Assembly (NCBI RefSeq): GCF_032884065.1
Contig: NC_088883.1
Span: forward strand, 25,167,637-25,231,636
Source: Artemia franciscana
Lineage: Eukaryota; Arthropoda; Branchiopoda; Anostraca; Artemiidae
DNA: 64,000 bases
Direction: 5' to 3'
In this document: piece by piece, positions 1 to 11,853 of the stretch
Layout of the letters: every line of letters starts with the position of its first letter
Numbering within the stretch: position 1 is the first letter of the stretch
Notes under the pieces: model-generated
What the model was told of the DNA's origin: nothing
Database searches by the model: none
Seen by the model: the letters and a program-made list of their open reading frames with translations, nothing else
Translations under genes and position numbers: made by a program

Positions 1-605
1 TCGTATGCAAAACAAAAATATAAGATTATGAAAGTTCGTTACGTAAGTTAATTCTTAAGTTACGTATATTTTTTACTAATAAAAACATTCATTAAAAATT
101 AAAAGTTCTAGTTGCCTTTTTAAGTAACCGAAAAATTGGAGGGCAACTAGACCTCTTTTTCCAACCCTTATTTCTCAAAATCGTCTTATCAAAACTAAGA
201 GAAAGCCATTTAGCCAAAACAAGAATTCATATACAAATTTCATTTTAAGAATTTATGTGCGGAGAGCCAAAACCTAACATGCATTAATTCAAAAACGTTC
301 AGAAATTAAATACAAAAAACTAATTTTTTTAGCTGAAATTAAGGAGAGACATTAAAACATAAAACGAACAGAAATTACTCCTTATATGAAATATGTTGTC
401 TCCTCCGCAATCCCTCGCTCTTTACGCTTAAGTTTGACTCTTTGCCACAATTCTTCTTTTTAAAACAATTAAAAGCTTTAGCGTATAGAGCGGGGGATTG
501 TGGAGGGGACAACCCATTTCGTATACGGAGTAATTTCTGTTGGTTTTAAGTTATAGTGTCGCTCCTTAATTTCAGCTAAAAAAAATTAGTTTTTTTTGCA
601 TTTAA
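1..605. repeat. Foldback repeat family A, copy 1 (3' part)
   Basis: Positions 1-317 match the last 330 bases of the window almost base for base, so they are another copy of the same dispersed unit. Positions 318-598 form a long imperfect palindrome: the left arm carries the motif CTCTTTACGCTTAAGT and the right arm its complement (AGCTTTAGCGTATAGAG), with a short spacer between. No reading frame of note is present. The copy continues beyond the left edge of the window. Confidence 0.85.
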
Positions 606-2389
606 TCTATCAACAAGAAATGATGTCCTGTACAAGCACTCTCAATACTATCACCTCCCTCTCATTTTTATTCATGGGTACAAATAGTATACTTTAATGG
701 TTGTTCACCCCTTATTAGATAACCTGCCTAGAAGGAGGCTATTCAAACCAAAAAAGGCCACCAAAACCAAAGAAAAGATAGAATTGTCATCTATCAATTA
801 CCTATCATTTTTATCTAGAGCTTAACATGGGACGTGGGTTCCTTGTAAATAATTTATGCTAAAGGAAATGCATTAAAAAATTTAGTTTTTCAACAAAAAT
901 TAACGGTTTGTAAAAATATCGTCCATCTAATAGAATAAATTTATAAGGCTGCAAATGAATACAAAAAAGAAATTATTAATGCATTTCATTTATCATAAAG
1001 CGATTATATAAAGACCTTTTTCTTAACTGACACCTCTAACCAGCTTAAAATGTTATCCTGATTCTTGACTGGATCACAAATCACAATCAACAACAACTGG
1101 CATCAAATTATTTACACCTGGCAAAAGTCTGTGACAGAACGCCTTACGTATAAAATAATCTAAGATCAAGTTTGCAACGTGTCGCCGGGTTCTTTTCCAA
1201 GATTGATACACCAATGTAAAGAATTCAATCCACAAAAAAAAGTCCGAAACATAGTGATTCCACCAAGATAAATTCTTTTAGCGAAAAACCAAATAAACAC
1301 CCTAAATGAAAGCAACATAAAATTAGTTGGTTGATATCCCAACAAAAACAACTTGTAATATAAAAGATTACATGGATTAAGAAAACCAGTATTAAGAAAA
1401 AAAAATTGCCATCCCCTAGGAATTCATATCCAGAATTTCCATGGAAAATTCCGTGATTAGCTAAAAAAAAATATCCAAATAAAAGCTTAAGTGCCTATCC
1501 GGAAATTTTCTAATTGAAATGGTGAGCCTCGCCGCCTTACCACCTCATAGCCTTACCACCAAATTGACTTCCCAATTGATTTCCTTTTATTTACTTGTAT
1601 TTGATTATCCTCAAACTAGACAAACATGATATCAAAAAAAGTAACTTCAGAATTAAAAATGAACAAATATTATTCTTTTTGTGAAGGGGCTGCCTGCAGA
1701 GCCGCTCGAAGGGACAACAAAGTCACTCAGGAGTAGCAGCCGGTGCAAGTTGCTCCGAGTACTCTGGCTGGGGAGATGCCCACTTTGATCACGTTTTTAA
1801 CTTTGTTTGTTTTTCCTTGCTCTCATTCGATACAGAAGGGGACAATGAAATTAATTTTATCCCAGGCACCACCAACCCTAGGAACGGTGCTGGTCGCCAG
1901 CCTATTTGGTCCCCATGCTCATTCTGATAGAGATTAAGCGTCACTTCACTGATAACCTATTAAAAACTATAACCTAATTTTCTAGAACGTTGAATATCAG
2001 TGAATTATAGTTCAACTGAATTCATCTTGGTTCTCATTACAATAGAATATCATCTGATCTCGCATTAAATATTTTTTAAATTTTTTAAGATTTGGTAACT
2101 GAAAAACAGCAAAGCTATTAAACTTTGGGTGAAAATTTATTCGACGTGAGCAATGCCATTGATACTTGTTAATTATTCAGAAAAAAATCAAGAATTGTGA
2201 TCTGTAGATCTGTAAAGACTAGTTTCATAGCCACACAGACAAGTGACGAGTGAAAATATGCATTGGACTCCTAACTTGGGTTATATATTTGCAAATTAGC
2301 GTGGATGGGGGCTGATACCTATATGCAGGGACTGCATATACAATGAGGCTCTCTATAACAAACAGATACGAATTTTTAAGAGCCCAATG
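606..2389. other. No gene recognised
   Basis: AT-rich DNA without a convincing reading frame or splice-bounded exon. A block at 1680-1940 is richer in G and C than its surroundings and could be remnant coding or UTR sequence, but no frame stays open and I recognise nothing in it. Confidence 0.5.
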
Positions 2390-3600
2390 TTTTAGACCCC
2401 AGGTACATTTGGCTGCACACAACAATTTTGTATATGTTCTGTCCAGAATAACTTCCTGTCTAAGGTAACTCCCAAATATTTAGCTTTTTCTTTTATTTCA
2501 ATTACATTACCATCAAGAACAAGGTCAGGCTTAGGAAATATTCTTATACCAATGTAAACAACTGCTTCTGTTTTCTTTGAATTAAAAACTAATTTATTAT
2601 TACTCACCCAACGATCAAAGATTCAAAAAACCTCAGATGTTGTAAAATCTAAATCACTTTTAGTGTTGCAAGCATAAGCTTGAATGTGAGAATTTTGGGC
2701 AAATTTAAATCTAATAGGTCAATAATATTACTATTCCATAAAAATGGCGATAATATTCCACCAGGTGAATAGGATTTCTCAATTTTTGAAAAAACTCATT
2801 ATTATACGACACAAGTCTGTCTAATAGATAGCTATACAACAACTTAACCATCCAAATTGGGCATCCGGAATCTTTTAATTCATTGACAGTGCCAGGGTGC
2901 CAAGCGTTGTCAGTTGCACATGGAATGTCAAAAAACAGGCAAAGCGTGAGAAGTTTATGTTGCTTTGTTTTCAATCTTTATAACAGGATTATATATAACA
3001 CCCAAAGTCTTATGACCTTTCATGATCCCAAACTGGCTCCTCGAGATCCAGTTCTTGAAGCCCAAGTCATGAAGCTGATACATGATACAAGGCTCAAAGA
3101 CTTTCCCTACATTTGAAAACAAGCTAATTGGGCGTAAAAGACTGGGGGCTACGATTATTATTTTACCGCTCCTTAGAATTAATATTACAAATGCCTTTTT
3201 CCAGGCTGACGGGAAATACCGGAGTGTTATGTTTTTGGTTTAATATTTTGAATAGTGATGGTGTTTATACTATTTATACTATTTATACTATTTATATTAC
3301 ATTTATACTATTTGTTTAAAATTGAAAAACAACACAATCTGGACCAGGGGCTTGTAAAAGATGCATGCTATTAATCACTTCTTTAAGTCTTCTTCTGTGA
3401 TGTTAATTTCATCATTGTCTTCCATTGTCAAGACGTCTGTAAGTACGCTTTTTAATTTTGTGTGATATTGGGTATCACTACTTACATCATCTTTTCCAAA
3501 CCATCTCTAGAAAAGTACTTCGCCTGCCTCCTTAGTTGACGTTGTTATTGAATCATCATCTTCAGTGAATAGACCTAATCGGAGATTTATTTGATTTGAC
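2390..3600 (-). mobile_element. Decayed LINE reverse-transcriptase fragment
   Basis: Reading the minus strand from about 3600 downwards gives reverse-transcriptase pieces in the expected order. Near 3380 there is an APGPD motif in a region of the form ITEEDLKK...QAPGPD. At 2850-2960 a degraded palm motif A region reads DIPCATDNAWHP, followed by SYLLDR. At 2400-2607 the C-terminal part ends with KAKYLGVTLDRKLFWTEHI, typical of the stretch after the FADD box in R1/Jockey-like LINEs. Stops and frameshifts separate the pieces, and the FADD box itself is not readable. This is an old, dead copy; no endonuclease or ORF1 is visible. Confidence 0.8.
3263..3318. repeat. Short 9-bp tandem repeat (TTATACTAT)
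   Basis: Four to five units of a 9-bp motif, TTATACTAT, inside the decayed LINE. The last unit is imperfect. Confidence 0.8.
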
Positions 3601-3970
3601 ACACAAAGATTGATATCGGATTTCAATCTAACTTTGTGAGGAATAATTTTAAAACGGATTAGAATAGTAATGGTAGCCGATGGTTACCCCCACAGAAAAT
3701 ACCAAATTTTTGTACCCCTCTACCTTTTCTAAGAAAATTACTTATCTTATTTATGCGATTATAGGAAGTTATATATACAAAATCAAAGACAAAGAATTTA
3801 CATCATTCGTTCCTTCGCTCCTATTCTTTTGGCGTCATCCAAGATCTTAGAAAGTCACAGTTTGGTGATATAAAAAGATGTCTCCTTTGTTTTCACTACT
3901 GATATTTATCATATACCGTGATATCTTACCGTAATATCGAATTAATTACCTCCGCTGGTGAAGCAGCCTA
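3601..3970. other. No gene recognised
   Basis: Short AT-rich spacer between the LINE fragment and the duplicated block upstream of the CIP2A-like exon. Nothing coding or structured is seen. Confidence 0.5.
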
Positions 3971-4518
<548 letters not shown>

Positions 4519-4531
4519 CATATATATATAG

Positions 4532-5450
4532 ATGGATATTGTGATTGACTTGTGTAAGTCTATACAATCTAAGAACACTGCCTTGATACAAGAAGCTTTG
4601 AAAAATTCTGAAAATTTATTTACTAAGAACACAGATTTGAAAACTATTAGGGATGTTCAAGGAATTCTTTTCCCATCTCTTGTCCATATCGTTACTGGGA
4701 ATTTTGAAAAATGTGTAAAAGTATCCTGTTTGAAAGTTATTAAAGTTGTAACTTTATTAAAATATTGTGGAATATTTAGAGAAGTGGAAATTTTGTGTGA
4801 GCATCTTTTATTGTACGTTATTTACCAGGAGGAAGATTTAGAGATTCCAGCATTGTCAATTTTGATGAACATTTTACAGAATGAACAATTGCTGAAAAGC
4901 TTAGAAACTCGATTCAGAGACTTTTTGCGTTTCGAGGAGGCTGTTCGTGAGCGAGGAATTGATGACTCATTCTCATTTCTTTATACTGATATTTTAATAC
5001 TTCTATACAATCACACTGGATCAAAGCTGCATCCATCACTTTCATCAAAAAAGCTGCACCAAATTAAAGTGGGATTAGAAGAAAGGAGCCAGAATATTAT
5101 TGAAGCTATTATAGATTTATTTGAGGCTTCACCACAGTTTATGAAAACTGCCAAAAGTGATAGTCAGCTAAAAAAGGAAGCGCTGGAATATTGCTGTTTG
5201 CCCAAAATGAAGTTAGAGAATTGCCTGAAGTTGCTGGAAGTTGATTTTTTCTCTCCAAGGGATGCGTTGGAGCTGCTTGAATCTTTTCCAGCCAAGCGTG
5301 AGACGAAAATTACTCGTTTTTTAATGCTTGAATTGGTTACGAAGAAGGAGCCAGGTTTGATGGATGCTGATCTGATTAAGAGTATTGTCTCTGAATTTGA
5401 ATCTGATGCCACAATTCAAGAGTATATTGGACTTGCATCTCTTTTGACTG
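4532..5450 (+). CDS. CIP2A-like protein, exon 1 (armadillo-type N-terminal region)
   Basis: An uninterrupted 306-codon frame begins at the ATG at 4532. The product is rich in leucine helices with the spacing of armadillo/HEAT-like repeats. From memory, the stretch around residues 85-135 ([20 protein letters not shown] and following) and the stretch around 225-255 ([12 protein letters not shown], then ALELLESF) parallel the N-terminal domain of CIP2A, a PP2A inhibitor also active in mitotic DNA repair. This N-terminus would be shorter than the human one. The exon must end before the TAA at 5462. I place the end at 5450, after the first base of a codon, because the next bases are ATATCCTTTT, the U12-type 5' splice consensus, and this phase joins exon 2 exactly. 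Family identity is a recollection of pattern, not a search; another armadillo protein is possible. Confidence 0.65.
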
Positions 5451-5549
5451 ATATCCTTTTCTAATATTCTAGATTCAAGGGGTGGGAGGGGGTGGTAAGT
5501 ATTTTTTTTTAGTCCGCCCATGATGGTAGTAGAAACTAAAAAATAAAAA

Positions 5550-5720
5550 AATTGATCGAATTTAAAGCGTTTCCCTAAAATCATGGAAAACGGTTAGAGT
5601 GGAGGGATCGGGACGAAACTTGGTGGGAAAAATAAGCAGAAGTCTTAGATACATGATTGACATAATTGGAACGGATCCGCTCTATTGGGGGGGGGGAGGT
5701 AATTCTGAAAAACTATGAAA
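5550..5720 (-). repeat. Family B fragment in intron 1
   Basis: Contains the family B strings GGGATCGGGACGAAACTTGG and GATTGACATAATTGGAACGG in the same orientation as the inverted array at 25.4-27.1 kb. Less than one unit is present. Confidence 0.7.
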
Positions 5721-6639
5721 AAAATCATAAAAGTTGCCTTCTTCCTTCTCGGAGGTTTTGCCTAAATGTCTTACAATTTGTCTTCTTTTTTCTATTAGTG
5801 TTTAAAAGACAATCGTTATTTATATTCATGTCAAATGAAAAAATTCATAAAAGCTGCCTTCTTCCTCCTAAAAAGTTTAGGTTCATTTGTGTGTGGAAGC
5901 GCAAATGAGGTAGATTCAAGTCACTGCTCGTAGTCGTGGATAGCTAAAACTCAAGAGAGTATAGGAGGATTTTCAGGTGGAGTTAATGTTCTGAAATCCT
6001 CGTAATTTGTGTTTTTAAGGTTGGAAAGTAAATAAGTCTCCTGGAATCTTACTAATTCCAAATTTGTTAAGGAACAACAGATTAATTCTTCCAAAAGGGG
6101 GGGGGGTGAAAGGAAAAAAAAAATTAGTTTAAGGTAGCAGCATACATACTTGGATGAGAAACCATGGTAGATGGCAAAGGTGTAGCACTAGATTTGTTGC
6201 CTTATGTCCAAACCATAGTCACATCTGTCAAAAAAAGCCAAATTTTATGAATTACATGATGTTTTCTTAGTTTTAACATCACACTTGTATTTCAGAAGCG
6301 GAAAATTAAAATGGCAAGAAATTGGTTTGAAAAGCTTGTAGCAAGCTTCCATCTTTCTAGTTTCTGAAAATATACTCTTGACTTTGGTAAATTGATAATT
6401 TGATGTTTGAAAGTTGAACGAAACAATGTTCCATTCGAGAAATTAGAACAGAGTGCATAATTGGCACTGTGTAATCTTGAATCTATTGACACTTGTGGCT
6501 ATAATGTAGTCTGAGGATCAAGCTGTCTAGTATTGGGTCAGTAAATGTCTCTTTATACTCTTAGCGTAATGACTACCAAACATAAGTATATGAACTATAA
6601 ACCGAAGTAAAAAGGTTAAACACTTCTTCTTCTTCTTCT

Positions 6640-7000
6640 TTTTCAGCAGTCGCGGGCTTTTCAGTCGCGGGCTATTCAGCCCTTTTCCTTTTGACTCACT
6701 GTGAGATGGACAGAGCTTCTTAATTGGTTTGTCCCTACTTATCTTGAATCTGCTAAGATTTCTTGCAGTAAATCTTTTGATACTAGGAGTTGAATAATAA
6801 GAGGATACACATTGAGTTCTGTGCTCTGTGTGCAGGTATGGTCAGCAAGACTCTTGGCTGTTAGTGAAATTTTGTGGTGTTTGAAGCATTCGAACTTTTT
6901 ACATTGCAGGGTATACTATGCAGACGTCTGTATATCACATTCAAATAGGCAATGGTCAGTTGTTTCATTTTCAAGATTACAAGGCATGCAAAGGGGGGAA
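6640..7000 (-). mobile_element. LINE C-terminal remnant with CCHC-type motif, in intron 1
   Basis: On the minus strand, 6990 downwards encodes a zinc-knuckle-like segment of the form CNLENETTDHCLFEC. This is typical of the cysteine-histidine motif at the C-terminus of R1/Jockey-type LINE ORF2 proteins. A leucine-rich tail follows. The frame is broken repeatedly. The fragment lies antisense to the host gene, inside its first intron. Confidence 0.6.
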
Positions 7001-8004
7001 GAGGGAACTTCGTCACTTGAATGAGGGAACTGATATGAAAACGCCTGAAAATTTAGCCCAGACTGATCCAGATTAGATCCAGACTGAACTCTGTGGTAAA
7101 TCTTAGAAAGGTGCTTATTGGGGAAAGGTCATATTGTTGGATTATTCTTATTTAACGGTACCTCTGGTAGTCTCCAGCGGTAAAAACTAACACTTAGTTT
7201 TGACTTCTTGTAAACTCTTCTTCTTCTTGCGGGAATTTGATAGCCAAACTGTTTTGTTTTAAACAAAATACGGACTATCCATTGCCTACGGACTTATTCA
7301 TTGCCTCAGTCACTATCAGTAGTATAAGTACAAAGTAAAAGAATTGTATTGTTATTCTTTGAAGTCTTAAGGTTTAATACTTAAAAAGTTATATCCCTAT
7401 TTATATCCCTTATATCCCTAGTTATATCCCTTTGTATTGTTATTCTTTGAAGTCTTAAGGTTTAATACTTAAAAAGTTATAATGCTTTCTTTGCTTCTAT
7501 AATTGATTAGTATTCAATTAATCAGTCCGTACAGTAGCCACAAGACTGTCAATAATTCTTTAAATAATGATTCCTCAAATTTTGATCCCTTTATTGAAAA
7601 CCTTTCAGCCTTGAAATTAGACTAAAAAACTCCGTTTTCACTTTTCTTTTGGGGAATGTTATTTGGCGAGTATTTGTAATTGCCTCTGTTGAGAAATTGT
7701 GCATTTCCTAGAGTTGAAATTGAATTTATTTAGCATTTTCATTGAAGAAAAAAAAAAAAAAAATTGGCCGCCTTCTTCAATAAAAATACTTTTTTTTCTG
7801 TATTTTATTTTCTTTGTCATAAAAAATTCTTATCCCTTCAGTATCGTAAATTATCTCCCTCTGTGAAATATGAGATATTTTCTCTTGTGTTTTTCTTTAT
7901 GATAGCATTTTTCTTAATGTAACCTCTGATCTTCTTTTTCCTTGCTTCTGTTCTTTTTCTACAGCTTATATATTATAGCATGATATTTCCTTAACACCCT
8001 GCAC

Positions 8005-8317
8005 CATTAGCTGAACAAGAAACTCTGCAACCAATCCTGAAAGAGAAGCTACCTGTAAAGAGTATTAGCAGCCTTTTGCAGCGCATGCTGGAAGATTACT
8101 CATCACATCAACTTGACGAAGGGCTGTGCAATGTAATTATTTCGTTGATTTTACTAGTGGCTACTATGAGTGAGGGATCAGCGTTGTTCTATAGTGAATT
8201 TTCTAAGCTGATGACTGAACGCAAAATCATGGATGCTCTTGCGTGTGGTTTGCTTGTTGGCGGCTCTCGTATCAAATATGCAGTTTTAAAGATTACATCT
8301 TTCCCTGGATTTCAAAG
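8005..8317 (+). CDS. CIP2A-like protein, exon 2
   Basis: Starting at 8005, two bases complete the codon begun in exon 1, then the frame is open for 103 codons and ends with two bases of a split codon at 8317 before GTAAAT. The segment is helical and leucine-rich, with an LFYSEFSKLMTERKIMDALA stretch near its end. That recalls the last armadillo repeats of CIP2A, where a similar FYKIL-type helix precedes a short proline-containing turn (here SFPGF). A pyrimidine-rich AG at 7963-7964 is a stronger-looking conventional acceptor, but it would bring an in-frame TAA at 7992-7994. The phase match with exons 1 and 3 is the main support. Confidence 0.7.
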
Positions 8318-9594
8318 GTAAATTTAGCCAGCTTTCACACTACTACGCAATTTTCTATGCTAAGTGGTTAAGTTACGTTATATTAAGCATAACCTTTCAC
8401 ACTTAAACAAGTGTTGTCGCGCTAGAGTATCAAGATATTAAGTATACGAAATATAGAGATCAAGGGGGAGGGGCAAATAATCTTTTTTTTTCAGGAACTA
8501 CTAAAGTTAAGGAATTAGTGAAAGGATTTTCGTAATCTAGCCTGGGAAGAATTTTTCTTTTTCGTTAAAGTCACAACAAATTTCAATTATATAAACATTT
8601 TTTTTATTCAGCAAAAGCATTTTTTTCATGATTTCAGGCTGAATATTTAAGCAAACTTAATAGCTTTAAATTCGAAATCGATTTTGTAGATCTAAAAAAT
8701 TTTCCGAAATAGGAAGAGTACCTAGAGCAACACTATCTTTCCTATTCAACAAGATGGAGTTCTTAAAAGTTGTAAAAAAAAAATTAGCGTAAAGAGTGAG
8801 CTATTGAGAAGGAGGCAACCCTCCTCATTTGCGGGATAATTTCTGTTCGTTTTGAGTTTTAATGCTGCTGCTTACTTTCAGTTGAGAAAAACTCCTTACT
8901 TTCAATTGCTTTCCGTATCTTCATTCTTATGTGTATTATACAAGTAAAAATAAGTATATTTAAATTAAAAATAAAGAGCGAAGTAGAAAGCTAAAACTAG
9001 CAGAAGTTATCCTATATTTTTTAGGGGGAGGGGGTTCCTGCCCCCCACAAGCCCCCATTGTTAACTCTGAGGTCTGACTAGTGCTTTCCTGAGAATATTT
9101 TAGAATGCCAAAAATATAGCCAGTTGGTAACCCTTCAAAACGAACCGAAAACACTAGTCTACAGTAAAACAACTAAATAAGCCCCTTTATACTCAAAATT
9201 TGGAGAAATAACTTTCTTTATATTGCTCTTGTGTTGGAGCTTTTGAAGTATTGAAATAAAAATTTCTAGCGTAAAGAGTGGGAGATCCAAGGGAACGGCT
9301 GTCTCTCCCCTCTCATATACAGGGTTACTCAGTATGTTCTAATTATGACTTTACTCTTTAGAATGAAGCTTGTTCAGAATATTACGGTTTTTCTATAATT
9401 TCTTAATTTTTTCTTTAGTCTACTTATTTTGTGTGTTCCTATGTTGTGCCCCCCACCCTTCTCCTGAGACCAATTCAGCTCTCGTTCTTTTTGAGAAAAC
9501 TTGATTTTTCGTCCTTTTTTTAGGGCAATAGACTCATCTGAATTATATTATTTTGATAACTGAATTTGTTATAAGAGGTTTCTTTTTGTTATAG
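8318..9594 (+). other. Intron 2 of the CIP2A-like gene
   Basis: Conventional GT-AG intron: donor GTAAAT at 8318, acceptor TTTGTTATAG ending at 9594. It holds partial family A arms at about 8790-8900 and 9255-9335, recognisable by TTAGCGTAAAGAGTG and TAATTTCTGTTCGTTTTGAG. No further exon is seen inside. Confidence 0.7.
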
Positions 9595-9751
9595 AGAAGA
9601 ATTTTGTTTTAAATTTGAAGAGAAGCAGTCTATTGTGACAGGAAGAACTTGTGTGGACTCACAAAATCCGTCTTTGTCAACGTTTTTATATTCACCTGAA
9701 CTGAGAGACATCAACATGATTTTAGATCACGTCAAAGAAAAAATTTCCACT
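9595..9751 (+). CDS. CIP2A-like protein, exon 3
   Basis: One base completes the Arg codon split after exon 2; 52 codons follow and the exon ends in phase 0 before GTAAGT at 9752. The product is acidic, with a disordered serine-rich middle and a closing helix (SPELRDINMILDHVKEKIST). In CIP2A the equivalent place is the hinge between the armadillo domain and the C-terminal coiled coil. That coiled coil is not found downstream: later exons are either beyond long introns, very short, or outside the window. Exons 1-3 together give about 463 codons, roughly half of a full-length CIP2A. Confidence 0.7.
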
Positions 9752-9787
9752 GTAAGTTTCTTGTAAAATATTCTATCTCACTTTTTT

Positions 9788-10075
9788 GCGCCGATTGGCA
9801 AGCGCAACAGACTTGAAATCCTAAGGTAAGGGGTTCATATCCTGGTGTCGCTGGTTATTTTGTTTGGAACGGGGTTCAATGGTGTGACTATTTGCTCATC
9901 CAGCGGCAACCCAGCTTTAATAGATTCCTGGAGAAATCTAGGGGGAAAACACGGGAATTGTTGGAGGATTTGCCCCCCAACCACGCATTGCACCCTCGGC
10001 CGAAAGCAACGAATCAGAAGATCGATATCTGCGCAACGCAGACCATTGGTTAGCATGCGAAAAAGTTTTTTTTTA
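9788..10075 (+). mobile_element. tRNA-Ser-derived SINE
   Basis: The 5' 65 bases look like a tRNA: GCGCCGATTGGCAAGCGCAA (degraded A box region), then GACTTGAAATCC (the anticodon arm of tRNA-Ser UGA), then GGTTCATATCC at 9832-9842, one base from the B-box consensus GGTTCGAATCC. An unrelated GC-rich body of about 200 bases follows, ending in AAAAAGTTTTTTTTT. This is the layout of a tRNA-derived SINE. It lies 36 bases after exon 3 of the CIP2A-like gene, that is, in its next intron. Confidence 0.7.
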
Positions 10076-10639
10076 AGGTTTTTTTTTGTAATGGTGCTTT
10101 ATGTAACAGTTTGTTCATAGCATAATATTAAATGAACTTCATCTACATAAATGTACCCAAAAGTAACTAAAAGTACCTAATTACTACCTAAAAGTAAATG
10201 AACGTCATCTACCTAAAATGCAATCTGTCATTATAGTTCTTCCACAAAATTACTGAACATCGCTATTATATATTTGTATAGTTTTTCTTATTTATGTTCT
10301 TCCTATAACAGTGTGCGATCAAAAAATATGCCCTTTTATAGGTGCAAACCCAGCACTGTATAAGAATTGTAGGAAACTATCATCATCCTATGTGAATGAA
10401 GTCCTGTCTTAAGGGGCCTATTAAAAAGTGGAGTTTAATTTGGTGATTCGGGAAAAGGAAATTAAGGGTACTGTATTACATAATTTTATAATTATCATTT
10501 TTGAAATCCATCTTTGAATGCTTTCTCAAATCCCCTAGGTATGGTCGTGGAACTTCAGGGCCCAGGGTTTCCCCAAATTCCTAAATTTTGTTAGATTTCT
10601 GACGCTTCTTATTTAAATTATCAGATTGTTTTATTATCC
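10076..10639. other. No gene recognised
   Basis: AT-rich sequence with a small duplicated phrase (ACTTCATCTACATAAATG at 10135 and a close copy at 10203). No exon with both a convincing acceptor and donor is seen, although this stretch presumably lies in an intron of the CIP2A-like gene. Confidence 0.45.
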
Positions 10640-10845
10640 ATTCCCCAAAATTTGGTTGCCACCCCTTCCCCCCAAAAGAAAATCGTACCTACCTGGCCCC
10701 AGCCAGGGGCCATCTCCCTTAGATTTTTTCTTATGACATCCTCTCACCTCAACTGGGGACGACCTGGTTTTCGTTTGACCTCAGACGTTTGGCCGAAAAG
10801 AAAAATCTTTGGTAATCTGTCATCATTCATCCGCATAACGTAAAT
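10640..10845 (-). mobile_element. LINE 3' remnant (ORF2 C-terminus)
   Basis: The minus strand from 10845 reads RMNDDRLPKIFLFG, a short gap, then KRKPGRPQLR and a degraded WEDVIRKNLREMAPGW. This is the tail seen at the end of RTE-like LINE ORF2 proteins. The same tail is present at 47.5-47.8 kb, so both belong to one family. Confidence 0.75.
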
Positions 10846-11527
<682 letters not shown>

Positions 11528-11853
11528 GATTATTGAAAACACATATAAACAAAAAAAATTTGCTACTTCCCCTAAAAAGCAAAGCTTTTCCGTGGGGGAG
11601 GTAGAGAAAACCAAATCCTTAAAACAAAAAGAATAATTTACACCACTAATACCACCACACTAAACAATAAATACAAAAGAACATGATACTTTTCCTCTGG
11701 GAACATCATATCAACAAAACCCCCAACCCCCATAATAAATGAATCAATCAATCAAAATTTATATTCAGCAAAAAGCAGTTCCTTAATGGTTTTTCTAAAT
11801 ATATTGGGGTGTCCAAAATATCACTTGTTAAACTATTCTATTTCCGTGTATAT

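Larger units (their letters stand above)
5451..8004 (+). other. Intron 1 of the CIP2A-like gene, probable U12-type AT-AC intron
   Basis: The intron starts ATATCCTTTT, matching the U12 AT-AC donor. It contains TTCCTTAAC at 7987-7995, an exact match to the U12 branch-site consensus, and ends in AC at 8003-8004, about 10 bases after the branch adenosine. Joining 5450 to 8005 keeps the frame (G+CA = Ala). The intron holds a family B fragment (about 5550-5720), a LINE tail (6640-7000), a repeated stretch around 7320-7480 and homopolymer runs. Confidence 0.75.

Noticed and set aside
5495-5500. Perfect GTAAGT donor after CIP2A-like exon 1
   Set aside because: It lies beyond the in-frame TAA at 5462 and has the wrong phase for exon 2. 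The U12-type donor at 5451 fits both frame and phase.
7940-7964. Strong pyrimidine tract and CAG acceptor upstream of exon 2
   Set aside because: Using it would put an in-frame TAA (7992-7994) before the conserved part of exon 2.
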